Virus record (IMG/VR): IMGVR_UViG_3300042466_001218
Coordinates: 1 to 22,781 of that record
Origin: a virus
Strand: one strand, 5' to 3'
Length of the DNA stretch: 22,781 nucleotides
Shown one piece after another: positions 12,107 to 19,345 of the stretch; positions within the stretch are counted from its first letter, which is position 1; every line of letters starts with the position of its first letter. Under the pieces are notes generated by a model that made no database searches, was not told the origin of the DNA, and saw nothing but the letters and a program-made list of their open reading frames with translations. A program made the position numbers and the translations under genes.

Positions 12107-14304
12107 AGCAGCAAAAGCTGGGATGTGGCATTGGCCAAGTTCTGGCTAGCCTGGTTGAAATAGGACTCCTTCAGCTCCGACCCCACAAAGCGCCGCCCCA
12201 TCTGCAGGCTCTTGTATCCCTCCGATCCGATCCCCGTGAACGGGCTGTAAACCAGCTCCCCGGGATTCGACCACAGCGCCACCGCCCGCTCGATCACATC
12301 GAGCTGCAGCGGGCAGATGTGCCGCTCATCGTTGTTATCCCGCGCCCCGTCCCGGTTCAGCACATTACCTTGGTCCACCGTCATCCACACCGGGCTGGCC
12401 GCTTCCTGCCACCAGTCGATCGGGTAGCTGGATTTATCCTTCGTCACCGGCACCGGATTATCCCCCGGCGTCTTAAAGATCAGCAGGTAGTCCGCGCACC
12501 CCACCCGGCTATTCGTGCTGTCAGAGCACAGCGTCTTGTAGAGCAGGCCATGCGCCTTCGTCCGCTGCATCTCCGTCACCGGGCTTTTCCAGATACAGAT
12601 CCGGCTGTGGAACAGGAAGCCATGCCGCCAAAAGGCCCGGATCAGCTCCCCGCTGAAGTCCTGAAACTCAATCCGCCCCGTCTTCCACTTCGTGCTCAGG
12701 AGGTCCACACAATGAACCGCCACCTCCCGCCCCGGCATCATGATCCGCTTCATCTCCGCGATCAGGATTTCAAAGTGCCTCGTAAACTCTGACAAGTCCG
12801 CGCAGTTCCCCATATCCTGCAGGTCATCCGAATAGGTAAACAAGTCAGCAAACGGCGGCGAGAACACTGAAAAGTGGATCGATCCATCCGGGATCGTCTT
12901 GGCCACCCGCACACAGTCCCCGTGGTGCACCGTCCAGCCCTCGCCCGTCTTGGTTTCGATTTCCGTTTTCATCGTCAGCTTTTTGGTAGTGTTTTCCTTG
13001 AAGGCTTTGGCCGCTTGTTTCATGCTGGTTTGCATCTCTTGGTGTTGAGTGATTTTGCGTTGGATGGATTGGAGGATCGCTCCCTCCGTCGAGGCCTGCA
13101 CGATCAGCGCCCGCACCGGGTGCACCTGCCCGAAGCGGTAGCACCGCCGCAGCGCCTGATAGAAGTCCTCGAAAGAATAGGACAGCCCCACAAAAGCGAC
13201 ATTCCGGCAGTGCTGGAAATTCAGGCCATAGCCAAAGATGCCCGCCTTGCTGATCAGCACCCGCGTCCCTCCGCTGATAAAGTCCAGCGGAGCGCGTTCC
13301 TTGTGGCGCGGGTTATCGCTCCCCTTCACCTCCACCGCGTCAGGGATCGCCAGTTTCAGCTCCTCGCTCTCCTCGTTCGTATTGCACCACACCATCCACT
13401 GGTCCGTGCTCCCGTTCACCGCATCCGCCAGTGCCGCCACCCGCTCCGTCATCGTCATCCGCAGCTCCCGGTGCATCGTCGTAGCCGACAGCGTAGCGTG
13501 CCGGAATAGCTGATCCTCCTCCGCCCCCTCCGCCTCATCCACCTCCACGATCCGCGTCTCCAGATTCAGCCCCGGCAGATCATATCCCGCATCCTCAAAG
13601 CCAATATCCGAAGGCTTGGAAATGCACGCCGCCCAGCTCGCCAGCCACTTCCAGAACTCCCCCTCCGCGTGCTTCTTCAGCCGCCAGTCCCCCGTGTTGA
13701 AGGTGTCATTGATAAAGTAAGTAGCCAGCATCTGCATCGGTGAGCAAATCCCCAGAAAGTCCGCGTGCTGCCCCAGCTCCGTGTAGTCATTCGGTGATGG
13801 CGTAGCCGTGCAGCACAGCCGGTAAGGCGTATCCTTGAATCGCTCCGTCAGCGCCTTCCGCGTCTTCCCCTGAAAGGACTTCAGGATACTGCTCTCATCC
13901 AGCACCACGCCCGCAAACTCGATCCCCTCGAAGTGCTCCAGCTTCTCGTAGTTCGTGATAAACACCCCGGCCCGATCCACATCATCCCCACTGCCCACCA
14001 CCTCCGCCGCAATGCCGAACTTCCGCGCCTCCGCCTCCGTCTGCCTCGCCACCGAAAGCGGCGTCAGGATCAGCACGCATCCCCCGGTATGCTGTGCCAC
14101 CTGATGCGCCCACTCCAGCTGCTGGATAGTCTTCCCCAGCCCGCAGTCCTCAAAGAGCGCCGCCCTCCCCTGCCGGATCGCCCAGCCGATCACGTGTTCC
14201 TGCCATGGAAAAAGCGGCGCAGTAAACGCCCGCGGTTCAAACCCGCACTCCGCCAAAAGGCGTGATTTTGATTGAATAAATTCGTCGTAGTTCAGGTGTT
14301 TCAT
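12103..14304 (-). CDS. Helicase-methyltransferase fusion (SNF2-like SF2 helicase plus N4/N6 DNA methylase)
   Basis: The 733-aa protein has two parts. The N-terminal SF2 helicase has Walker A EDCGLGKT (about 52-59), DESS as the DEAx box (136-139), TATP (166-169) and motif VI RRCYRFGQ (386-393). The C-terminal amino-methyltransferase has motif IV FSPPF (481-485) and motif I FTGIGSEG (689-696), an order typical of beta-class enzymes. The ATG at 14304 has an A/C-rich leader. Phage proteins of this type modify DNA against restriction; no nuclease domain is seen. It overlaps the initiator gene by ATGA. Confidence 0.88.
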   Translation of the reverse strand: MKHLNYDEFIQSKSRLLAECGFEPRAFTAPLFPWQEHVIGWAIRQGRAALFEDCGLGKTIQQLEWAHQVAQHTGGCVLILTPLSVARQTEAEARKFGIAAEVVGSGDDVDRAGVFITNYEKLEHFEGIEFAGVVLDESSILKSFQGKTRKALTERFKDTPYRLCCTATPSPNDYTELGQHADFLGICSPMQMLATYFINDTFNTGDWRLKKHAEGEFWKWLASWAACISKPSDIGFEDAGYDLPGLNLETRIVEVDEAEGAEEDQLFRHATLSATTMHRELRMTMTERVAALADAVNGSTDQWMVWCNTNEESEELKLAIPDAVEVKGSDNPRHKERAPLDFISGGTRVLISKAGIFGYGLNFQHCRNVAFVGLSYSFEDFYQALRRCYRFGQVHPVRALIVQASTEGAILQSIQRKITQHQEMQTSMKQAAKAFKENTTKKLTMKTEIETKTGEGWTVHHGDCVRVAKTIPDGSIHFSVFSPPFADLFTYSDDLQDMGNCADLSEFTRHFEILIAEMKRIMMPGREVAVHCVDLLSTKWKTGRIEFQDFSGELIRAFWRHGFLFHSRICIWKSPVTEMQRTKAHGLLYKTLCSDSTNSRVGCADYLLIFKTPGDNPVPVTKDKSSYPIDWWQEAASPVWMTVDQGNVLNRDGARDNNDERHICPLQLDVIERAVALWSNPGELVYSPFTGIGSEGYKSLQMGRRFVGSELKESYFNQASQNLANATSQLLLL

Positions 14305-14339
14305 TGTTGTGTTGGTGGTGTGATAAGTCAGAAAATAAA

Positions 14340-14368
14340 CCTGCTCCGTGGATAGGAACCGACGCAGG
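14340..14368 (-). terminator. Weak hairpin in the 117-bp gap upstream of the helicase fusion
   Basis: On the minus strand CCTGC pairs with GCAGG around a mismatch and a short inner stem, followed by TTTATTTTC. It may be a weak terminator or a leader structure. The rest of the gap 14305-14421 shows no gene. Confidence 0.35.
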
Positions 14369-14421
14369 TGGATCGGCATTCAGAGGGCCAGTGTCCTCAC
14401 CCTTCCCATCGCTCTCACGGT

Positions 14422-14754
14422 TTACGAAGTTGGTTCATGCGTCAGGCTCAATGCAGCCCGGATCGCATTAATGGTTGCCAGCTTGCAGCAGTCCCTCGGC
14501 TGGCACCGCAGCACCCGCCAGCCTTGGGTTGCGGCCGCGTTCTCCTTTTCCCAGCTTTTCAACATCTCGCGTGCCCTCGTATGCCGACCCCCGCACCAGA
14601 TGCCGCCATCCACTTCCAGGAATACCTTGTTGTCAGGCCATGCGAAGTCCATGCGCCACTTACGGATCGGATGAAATTTGAACTCAGCAACCGGCGCAGG
14701 AATCCCAGCTTGAGCCAGAGCGGCCAAAAAGATACGGTCTTGGATTGGTGTCAT
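14422..14754 (-). CDS. PD-(D/E)XK endonuclease-like protein (Vsr/DUF559-type)
   Basis: The 110-aa protein has WRMDFAWPDNKVFLEVDGG, the DF...(x)n...EVDGG active site of the PD-(D/E)XK fold. It is followed by a GGRHTRAREM motif, WEKENAAATQGWRVLRCQP and a short tail. This arrangement is common in small phage nucleases, which act on branched or unmodified DNA. The start overlaps the previous gene by ATGA, so nuclease and zinc protein are probably translated together. Holliday-junction resolution or host-DNA degradation are both possible roles. Confidence 0.8.
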   Translation of the reverse strand: MTPIQDRIFLAALAQAGIPAPVAEFKFHPIRKWRMDFAWPDNKVFLEVDGGIWCGGRHTRAREMLKSWEKENAAATQGWRVLRCQPRDCCKLATINAIRAALSLTHEPTS

Positions 14755-15182
14755 TGTTGGAATGCTTCTATTTCGTCCCGTGTCAGGCCGGTGACCTCAA
14801 AGACCTCGGCCCACTTTGCAAAAGTCTTTCGCATGGCTAGTGCTGTCTTCATCGCGGGACTAATATCGACAGGCTCCGGGGCGGGTGGCTTGGGCGCTAC
14901 CGGCTCTGCAATCTCCCGATGCCGCCTTGGTCCTGATGCAATCCGGGTCAGCGGGTTGAGTCGGGTAATAGCCTTCAAGCTGATCGTATCCCCAGCACTG
15001 CACCCGCAGGATTTGGAGCGCCCAGAATGGAGATTCGCCGCCTTGCATAACTTGATGGTCCCGCAGACGCACTGCACCTGCCAATGGTTGTTACCGCCGA
15101 TGGGGATTGGGCCGACGCCGGTCGTGACATAGAAACCAAACCGGGTGCCTTTTGGGGTGTATTTTACTGGTCTTCCGCCCAT
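14751..15182 (-). CDS. Zinc-binding protein with CxC...SCGC module (143 aa)
   Basis: The N-terminus has a small module: GTRFGFYVTTGVGPIPIGG, HWQVQCVCGTIKLCKAAN, then LHSGRSKSCGC. The Cys pattern CxC-x(n)-CGC is seen at the N-terminus of many phage HNH/AP2-associated proteins and is likely zinc-binding. A proline-rich linker follows (APKPPAPEPV), then a helical C-terminus (MRKTFAKWAEVFEVTGLTRD). No HNH catalytic core is seen. The start has AAACCATG and overlaps the upstream gene by 19 bp. It is coupled to the endonuclease by ATGA. Function unknown. Confidence 0.6.
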   Translation of the reverse strand: MGGRPVKYTPKGTRFGFYVTTGVGPIPIGGNNHWQVQCVCGTIKLCKAANLHSGRSKSCGCSAGDTISLKAITRLNPLTRIASGPRRHREIAEPVAPKPPAPEPVDISPAMKTALAMRKTFAKWAEVFEVTGLTRDEIEAFQQ

Positions 15183-15520
15183 GGTTTTGCTTGTTCAGTT
15201 TCCCACTCGCTTAGTCGGTCGCAAATGCCTTGGATTAGTGCGCTGTCTTCAAACTCGTCGCCATACTGTAGATGGTCTTGATATTGCTCCATCAAATCGC
15301 GCACATCCTTGCGTGCCTCGTCCCGTTCGCGCCTCAGAGTGCAGATCGGCTTAGCGCAGGCGTTATGGCATGAGTGGATTTCGCGTGCCCACTCGGTATC
15401 ACGGGCGTCGTTGCGCTCGCGCTCAAACTTGCGGCAGAGATTGAGCAATTTGACTATGTCTACGCCACACTGCGTGCCCTCTCCCTCGAGAAGACTGTCT
15501 GTTTCTGGGGTGTCGCTCAT
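15164..15520 (-). CDS. TPETDS-type small protein A (118 aa)
   Basis: The 118-aa protein begins MSDTPETDSLLEGEG, an N-terminal motif shared with three other genes nearby. The rest is a charged coiled-coil-like region (CRKFERERNDARDTEWAREI, RRERDEARKDVRDLMEQYQD) and an acidic C-terminus. The first codons and leader match those of gene C (16284) over 33 bp of identical DNA. Its start follows the 38-aa gene by an ATGA overlap. The function is unknown; the coiled coil suggests oligomerisation. Confidence 0.7.
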   Translation of the reverse strand: MSDTPETDSLLEGEGTQCGVDIVKLLNLCRKFERERNDARDTEWAREIHSCHNACAKPICTLRRERDEARKDVRDLMEQYQDHLQYGDEFEDSALIQGICDRLSEWETEQAKPWAEDQ

Positions 15521-15527
15521 GGTTTTG
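15495..15527. repeat. Direct repeat copy A at TPETDS start
   Basis: This 33-bp stretch spans the start of gene A and is identical to 16259-16291, which spans the start of gene C. It encodes MSDTPETDS and includes the CAAAACC leader. Confidence 0.85.
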
Positions 15528-15633
15528 GCTGGTTGTTTGACGGGCGGAGAAACAGTCGCTTTAATAACATGTCAATGAACATGCGGCGACGGTAACGGCG
15601 GAATTTCCTGATGGCGCGAAGGCGGGGATGCAT
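15517..15633 (-). CDS. Arginine-rich microprotein (38 aa)
   Basis: The 38-aa reading frame MHPRLRAIRKFRRYRRRMFI, DMLLKRLFLRPSNNQPKP is strongly basic in its first half. Its ATG is preceded by AACCAAATAACCAAACC, the same leader type as other starts. Its stop overlaps the ATG of protein A (ATGA). These two signs together support translation. The function is unknown; nucleic acid binding or membrane association are possible. Confidence 0.55.
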   Translation of the reverse strand: MHPRLRAIRKFRRYRRRMFIDMLLKRLFLRPSNNQPKP

Positions 15634-15640
15634 GGTTTGG

Positions 15641-15940
15641 TTATTTGGTTTCGTTGTTCGCCCCATCCCAGTTCGCGCATGTCACATGCCATCCGCACCG
15701 GCGGAGTACTTCGGTGGAGTGCTTGTGGTTCAGCCCGTAGAACGTGTGCGTTGATAGGTAGTGCCCAAAGGCATCGGGATTTCCTTTTTCCTTTATCCAC
15801 CCACAGCCTCCGCTGGGGTCCATCTCAATTCGGTGTGTTTCTGATTCTGAAAGCCGCGCAAGCTCAGGCCAGCCAAGGATGTATTGCGGTGGAGTCGCAG
15901 AACAAAGCTGTGGCAGGCTGTCTGTTTCTGGGGTGCTCAT
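15641..15940 (-). CDS. TPETDS-type small protein B (99 aa)
   Basis: The 99-aa protein starts MSTPETDSLPQLCSATPPQY, one residue shorter than gene C's MSDTPETDSLPQ. The remainder (EMDPSGGCGWIKEKGNPDAF, FYGLNHKHSTEVLRRCGWHV) is not known to me but is rich in Cys, His and Trp. The start overlaps gene C's stop by ATGA. An open frame extends upstream to 16246, but that region belongs to gene C in another frame. Sharing the first residues with C but not the rest suggests duplication of the 5' end or domain exchange. Confidence 0.68.
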   Translation of the reverse strand: MSTPETDSLPQLCSATPPQYILGWPELARLSESETHRIEMDPSGGCGWIKEKGNPDAFGHYLSTHTFYGLNHKHSTEVLRRCGWHVTCANWDGANNETK

Positions 15941-15942
15941 GG
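15912..15942. repeat. Direct repeat copy B at TPETDS start
   Basis: The first 24 bp (15912-15935) are identical to 16253-16276 in copy C. Copy B then lacks 3 bp (one codon) before CTCATGG. Confidence 0.8.
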
Positions 15943-16284
15943 GTGTTTGGGTGTCACGCTGTTCGGCCAGACAATAGTGCAGTCCCCCAGGACGGCAGCT
16001 TGGTAGAGCCTCACGGCCTGCCGGATGATATTTTTCTGGGACATTTCCTTGGCTTGCGCGAGTTCCAATATCGCATCCATCTCCGCGTCCGTCCATTCGG
16101 GGTGGAATCGCTCCATTCGTCGGGGGCGGTGTTCGTCGCCTTTCGGGCAGTCGCAGGGGTGCCATTCGTGGCGGGCGTTCTTGCGGCCCGGTCCCTCGTC
16201 GCCGACAATGCCGGTGTCGTGGCATTCCTGACAACGGGCCGGACAAGGCTGCGGCAGGCTGTCTGTTTCTGGGGTGTCGCTCAT
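15937..16284 (-). CDS. TPETDS-type small protein C, Cys-rich (115 aa)
   Basis: The protein starts MSDTPETDSLPQPCPARCQE. A CPARCQECHDTGIVGDEGPG stretch followed by HEWHPCDCPKGDEHRPRR gives a zinc-binding cysteine set like a DnaJ-type or rubredoxin-like knuckle. A C-terminal helix (EMDAILELAQAKEMSQKNII) follows. The leader CAACAACCACAAAACC precedes the ATG. It is coupled upstream and downstream by ATGA overlaps. Family unknown beyond the shared N-terminal motif. Confidence 0.7.
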   Translation of the reverse strand: MSDTPETDSLPQPCPARCQECHDTGIVGDEGPGRKNARHEWHPCDCPKGDEHRPRRMERFHPEWTDAEMDAILELAQAKEMSQKNIIRQAVRLYQAAVLGDCTIVWPNSVTPKHP

Positions 16285-16291
16285 GGTTTTG
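16259..16291. repeat. Direct repeat copy C at TPETDS start
   Basis: This is identical over 33 bp to copy A (15495-15527) and shares 24 bp with copy B. It covers the leader, start codon and first codons. Confidence 0.85.
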
Positions 16292-16550
16292 TGGTTGTTG
16301 TTTTATCGGAATATCTTGCCCAATACTGGTTAACGCCCTCGCCGATCCCCCCTCCGCTCGGGTCTTGGTCGTCTAGGACGGCTCGCCAGTAGCTGTATGC
16401 GAGGTCGGACAAGACGATTTCCGCGTGGCCAAGTCGCTCCGTGGTTTCGTTAAGCTCGCGCTCAAGCTGGCGGCAAAAACTGAAAGCCCACTTGTCGTGC
16501 AGGCCCTCGGACCTTGCCTCACGTTCGTCTGTTCTTGGAGTGTTGGTCAT
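16281..16550 (-). CDS. TPRTD-type small protein D (89 aa)
   Basis: It starts MTNTPRTDEREARSEGLHDK at 16550 and is the most divergent of the four sharing a T-P-x-T-D N-terminus. A coiled-coil-like segment (FCRQLERELNETTERLGHAE) is followed by SYWRAVLDDQDPSGGG. The frame is open to 16616, but the ATG at 16550 has AAACCATG and overlaps the upstream stop by ATGA. The function is unknown. The helix is similar in style to the coiled coil of protein A. Confidence 0.68.
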   Translation of the reverse strand: MTNTPRTDEREARSEGLHDKWAFSFCRQLERELNETTERLGHAEIVLSDLAYSYWRAVLDDQDPSGGGIGEGVNQYWARYSDKTTTTKP

Positions 16551-16747
16551 GGTTTGGGGCAGTGCCTTTGTTGGTCCTCGGTGGCAACGTAACAGTCGAA
16601 GCGGTAGGTCATCCATGCTGCAAGCCTTTGCCCGTCCGGCGTAAACCAGACAAAAGAAGAATCGGGCGACTCAAACAGCGTTATGGTCCCGGTCATGCCG
16701 TACCGCAGGAGTCCAGTATCGTTTCCGACGTAGATGGCTCGTTTCAT
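16547..16747 (-). CDS. Hypothetical beta-rich small protein (66 aa)
   Basis: The protein MKRAIYVGNDTGLLRYGMTG, TITLFESPDSSFVWFTPDGQ is a series of short strands that resembles an SH3/KOW-like barrel by eye; I do not recognise a named family. An internal ribosome site (GGAGGAGCCGAA) precedes the ATG. It is coupled by ATGA on both sides. Confidence 0.6.
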   Translation of the reverse strand: MKRAIYVGNDTGLLRYGMTGTITLFESPDSSFVWFTPDGQRLAAWMTYRFDCYVATEDQQRHCPKP

Positions 16748-16950
16748 TTCGGCTCCTCCAGTTGATCGACCAAGTCATCAAAATGACCCTGACCCGTTAA
16801 GGTCTTCCGGTTCAGGTCCGCATATTGTGAGGCGTTAAGCAGACGCAATTTCTCGTATCTGAGGTATCCAAGCGCCAGCACCTTGATGTCGAGAATTGAA
16901 ACCACTCGGTGGATGTCAGCCCTTAGTTTTGCTTTTTGTTCCGGGGTCAT
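16744..16950 (-). CDS. Hypothetical protein (68 aa), helical
   Basis: The protein MTPEQKAKLRADIHRVVSIL, IKVLALGYLRYEKLRLLNAS is helical and basic. A GGAGG ribosome site lies 9 bp before the ATG, one of the few clear ones in this array. It is coupled by ATGA to neighbours on both sides. Family unknown. Confidence 0.6.
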   Translation of the reverse strand: MTPEQKAKLRADIHRVVSILDIKVLALGYLRYEKLRLLNASQYADLNRKTLTGQGHFDDLVDQLEEPK

Positions 16951-17294
16951 TTTGCAGCCTCCGATTTAAGCTGATGGCATTCTTTGTCATGCCAGCAAAC
17001 TCCGCAAAATTCATCGTCCCCAAAGTACTCGGGGCAGATAGGTGGAATCTCCCGGTGCCGAAAATCCCCTGCATCACATTGGCATTTCTGGTCCGCTTTC
17101 CACGCCTTGAGGACTTTGCCGGATGCTTGGAATATGGCTTCAGCGATGGTTGCTTCCCTTTCCGCCTTTTCCGATCCCCAGCAGCTCCAGCAGTTCGGTT
17201 CTTGGCATCCCTCCTCTCCGCAGTTGATTACTCTGGTGACGACGTAGCCCAAGATGTTATCCAAGGCTTGCGCCAGTTCGGTTGCGGTGATCAT
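16947..17294 (-). CDS. Cysteine-rich zinc-binding protein (115 aa)
   Basis: Starting at 17294 the protein reads MITATELAQALDNILGYVVT, then several cysteine clusters: CGEEGCQEPNCWSCW, KCQCDAG and PPICPEYFGDDEFCGVCWHD. These could bind two or more zinc ions. I do not recognise a family. The frame is open further upstream to 17420, but the shorter start matches the 4-bp gap to the preceding gene. The 3' end overlaps the next gene by ATGA. Confidence 0.6.
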   Translation of the reverse strand: MITATELAQALDNILGYVVTRVINCGEEGCQEPNCWSCWGSEKAEREATIAEAIFQASGKVLKAWKADQKCQCDAGDFRHREIPPICPEYFGDDEFCGVCWHDKECHQLKSEAAK

Positions 17295-17298
17295 ATGG

Positions 17299-17529
17299 TT
17301 ATGCTTTTTGATTGTTGGCGATGCACCAAAGTTTATGCCTTGCCTTATCCTCGGCGGATTCGTCCCATACCTCCCTGACGGATTCCACAGGCTCCCATCC
17401 AGACTGCTTGTGGGTGCCAAGTTCCTGCTTCCCTTCCTTGGTCCCGATCACCCGGTTGATTGTGTGGTTGCGGCGTTTGTGTTTTTTTGGCGCGGCAGGC
17501 TTGGGCTTGGAGAATTTCGGAGGGGTCAT
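17299..17529 (-). CDS. Hypothetical basic protein (76 aa)
   Basis: The N-terminus is lysine- and proline-rich (MTPPKFSKPKPAAPKKHKRR), likely to contact nucleic acid. The middle reads NRVIGTKEGKQELGTHKQ and the end EDKARHKLWCIANNQKA. The ATG at 17529 overlaps the previous stop by ATGA and has the leader AACAAACGCAAGCC. Family unknown. Confidence 0.6.
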   Translation of the reverse strand: MTPPKFSKPKPAAPKKHKRRNHTINRVIGTKEGKQELGTHKQSGWEPVESVREVWDESAEDKARHKLWCIANNQKA

Positions 17530-17744
17530 GGCTTGCGTTTGTTTGTAACGGTTTTCCACCCAGCCAGTGCGGCTGCATATTCAGCGTCCGGCACGGTATA
17601 ACTCAGGTGGCAGTTCCGGCATTGGATCGTGGTCGATCCGGGTTGATACCAGGCATAGGCCCCGACCGTCCCGCACTTGCAGGTCTTGTAGTCCAGCTTT
17701 AGCTGCAGGACGGTCAGGGCGCGTTCTTCCATTGTTATCGGCAT
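17526..17744 (-). CDS. Small zinc-ribbon protein, Lar-like (72 aa)
   Basis: The protein has TCKCGTVGAYAWYQPGST, then QCRNCHLSYTVPDAEYAAAL with a final Trp. This CxC...CxxC arrangement followed by an acidic-helix end resembles the Lar/zinc-ribbon small phage proteins linked to restriction alleviation. The assignment is by pattern only. The ATG at 17744 follows the SSB-like stop by 3 bp; Met5 is an alternative start. Confidence 0.55.
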   Translation of the reverse strand: MPITMEERALTVLQLKLDYKTCKCGTVGAYAWYQPGSTTIQCRNCHLSYTVPDAEYAAALAGWKTVTNKRKP

Positions 17745-17747
17745 GGG

Positions 17748-18203
17748 CTAAAAGGGAATCTCGTCGTCGCTGGCCAAAGCCGCGGCATTGACTGCGATCC
17801 TTGTAGCAGGAGCACCGGCCACGGTCCCCTCCGGTTTCGGGCAGTAGTAGTTGACCACGTTCCTCGGATCGTAGCCATCCTTGCCCGCCTGAGTCTTGAT
17901 GCAGACCCATCCCTCGCGGCCCACACAGTCGGATTCCTCAAGTTTGCCGCTGGCATAAAGCGCCTCCAGTCCGGTGAAGCGGCAGAACTGTTCAAGCTGG
18001 GCAGGCTTGTTTTCCATCAGGTAATCAAAGACCGTGACCTGCCCGCCGTTCGGAGCATAGACTGTCAGCTGCAGTGCCAGCATCGGATTGCCGCTGGCCT
18101 TGCTGGTTTTCTCCTCTGCCTTGATGACAGAGAAAGGATATTTGCCAGCCGGGAGCAGGCCATCCATTGCGAGTTCTTCTTTGGATTTCGGGGTGAAGTT
18201 CAT
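17748..18203 (-). CDS. SSB-like single-stranded DNA-binding protein (DUF669-type)
   Basis: The 151-aa protein starts MNFTPKSKEELAMDGLLPAG and has the beta-rich core KYPFSVIKAEEKTSKASGNP. It ends in ASDDEIPF, the acidic tip that marks SSB proteins for partner binding. The region between covers single-strand binding in other phages of this type. It lies directly after the RecA-like ATPase gene with a 4-bp gap, a pairing known for Sak4-type recombination systems. An open frame extends upstream but the start at 18203 opens the domain. Confidence 0.8.
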   Translation of the reverse strand: MNFTPKSKEELAMDGLLPAGKYPFSVIKAEEKTSKASGNPMLALQLTVYAPNGGQVTVFDYLMENKPAQLEQFCRFTGLEALYASGKLEESDCVGREGWVCIKTQAGKDGYDPRNVVNYYCPKPEGTVAGAPATRIAVNAAALASDDEIPF

Positions 18204-18207
18204 AGTG

Positions 18208-19095
18208 TTATTTGGTTGGGGTTGGGAGTTTTTTCCGCAGCGCGGTGATGATGGCGTTGGCTTGGGTTTCGTTGACTTCAGGCAGGGTTTCGGCGGAGAA
18301 TTTCTTGAGGCATTTGTCGATGAAGTCCTCATCCACCCTGACTGTTTCCAGCAGGTTGGCGATCTCCGCCAGTTGCTCGGCAGTGGCCAGACTGATGGGC
18401 TTGGCTTCGGCCTCGATGAAGTCCTTTCCGTAGCGGCCGGCGAAGTCGGCAAACTCCAGGCTGAATGACTCCCCCTCAGGGAATCCAGTCAGGCGGGACT
18501 TCCGCACCACGGCCACCCGCTGCGGCCCTCGCTTCTGACAGTGCAGGCCCAGGTCGATCTCATACATCAGCTTGTCCCAGACATCCGGTCCCTTGCCGGT
18601 CTCAGCCCGCTGGCCATTCACCAGACCCCATTCAGAAGCCTCATGAGCGATCAGGACCACATTCATGTCGAGCTTGTCGATCCAAGCCACCAGCCGCCGC
18701 ATATAGGCAATGGCTGGCTTCTTGCTGGCCCCGAAAGCATCCTTGTCCCCCAGCTTCTCCGCTTCGTTGGAAATGGCCGTCTGGTAAAGCTTCGTGATGC
18801 TGTCGATGATCAGCGTCTTGTAGGGATGCGTTTCCGTGGCCAGCGTTTGGATTTCGGAAAGGACAGTCTGGAAATCCAAGGTGCCGTCACTTGGCCCCAT
18901 GTAGGCGCCACCGGCTTCCTTTAGTCGGGCTTGATAGTGCTTCAAATCAGCGCCGCCTTCCGTGTCCATGTAATACGGCTTCGGAAAAGACAATCCGAAC
19001 CAAGTCTTCCCGACCCCAGAAGGGCCGAAGATGATCATTTTGCTATGGCCGGGTTGAACCTCTTCAGGCTCACGGGCTTTGAGTTTGCTGGGCAT
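18208..19095 (-). CDS. RecA-like/Sak4-type ATPase
   Basis: The 295-aa protein begins MPSKLKAREPEEVQPGHSKM. Walker A is IIFGPSGVGKT (about 21-31). Walker B is KTLIIDSITKLY (acidic residue Asp98). It has a GHTx-type sensor region (VVLIAHEASEWGLVNG) and a RKSRLTGFPEGESF segment. This is the core of AAA_24/Sak4-like phage recombinases, which anneal or load strands with SSB. The ATG at 19095 has an A/C-rich leader (CACACAACAAA) and no Shine-Dalgarno. A longer frame to 19221 overlaps the upstream gene and is less likely. Confidence 0.85.
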   Translation of the reverse strand: MPSKLKAREPEEVQPGHSKMIIFGPSGVGKTWFGLSFPKPYYMDTEGGADLKHYQARLKEAGGAYMGPSDGTLDFQTVLSEIQTLATETHPYKTLIIDSITKLYQTAISNEAEKLGDKDAFGASKKPAIAYMRRLVAWIDKLDMNVVLIAHEASEWGLVNGQRAETGKGPDVWDKLMYEIDLGLHCQKRGPQRVAVVRKSRLTGFPEGESFSLEFADFAGRYGKDFIEAEAKPISLATAEQLAEIANLLETVRVDEDFIDKCLKKFSAETLPEVNETQANAIITALRKKLPTPTK

Positions 19096-19132
19096 TTTGT
19101 TGTGTGTGGTGTGTGTTGGGTCTGACCTCTTT

Positions 19133-19345
19133 TCAGACTGCCTCAATCCGGCGGGAGTTCTTGAACGCCTCGACAGCGGACCACTCAAAACGGACGGACC
19201 GGCCAATCTGCACGAAAGCAATTTTATTGGTCCGCTTGAGGTTATCGACGGTGCGCTCGCAGATGTTGAGTTCTCTGGCGACGTCGCGTTTCCTGATGAG
19301 GTTCTGATGAATAGTGGCAGATTGTGGATTTTCGTTGGTTGTCAT
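19133..19345 (-). CDS. HTH_17/excisionase-type DNA-binding protein (70 aa)
   Basis: The domain IRKRDVARELNICERTVDNL, KRTNKIAFVQIGRSVRFEWS is a MerR/excisionase-like winged helix, typical of AlpA and Xis proteins. The ATG at 19345 has the leader ACCCAAACCATA. It precedes the RecA-like ATPase by 37 bp with no terminator. It may regulate its own operon or the control sites nearby (inference). Confidence 0.7.
   Translation of the reverse strand: MTTNENPQSATIHQNLIRKRDVARELNICERTVDNLKRTNKIAFVQIGRSVRFEWSAVEAFKNSRRIEAV

Noticed and set aside
15628-16392. A 254-codon plus-strand frame over the TPETDS genes
   Set aside because: The minus-strand genes are coupled by ATGA and have leaders; the plus frame has no start signal.
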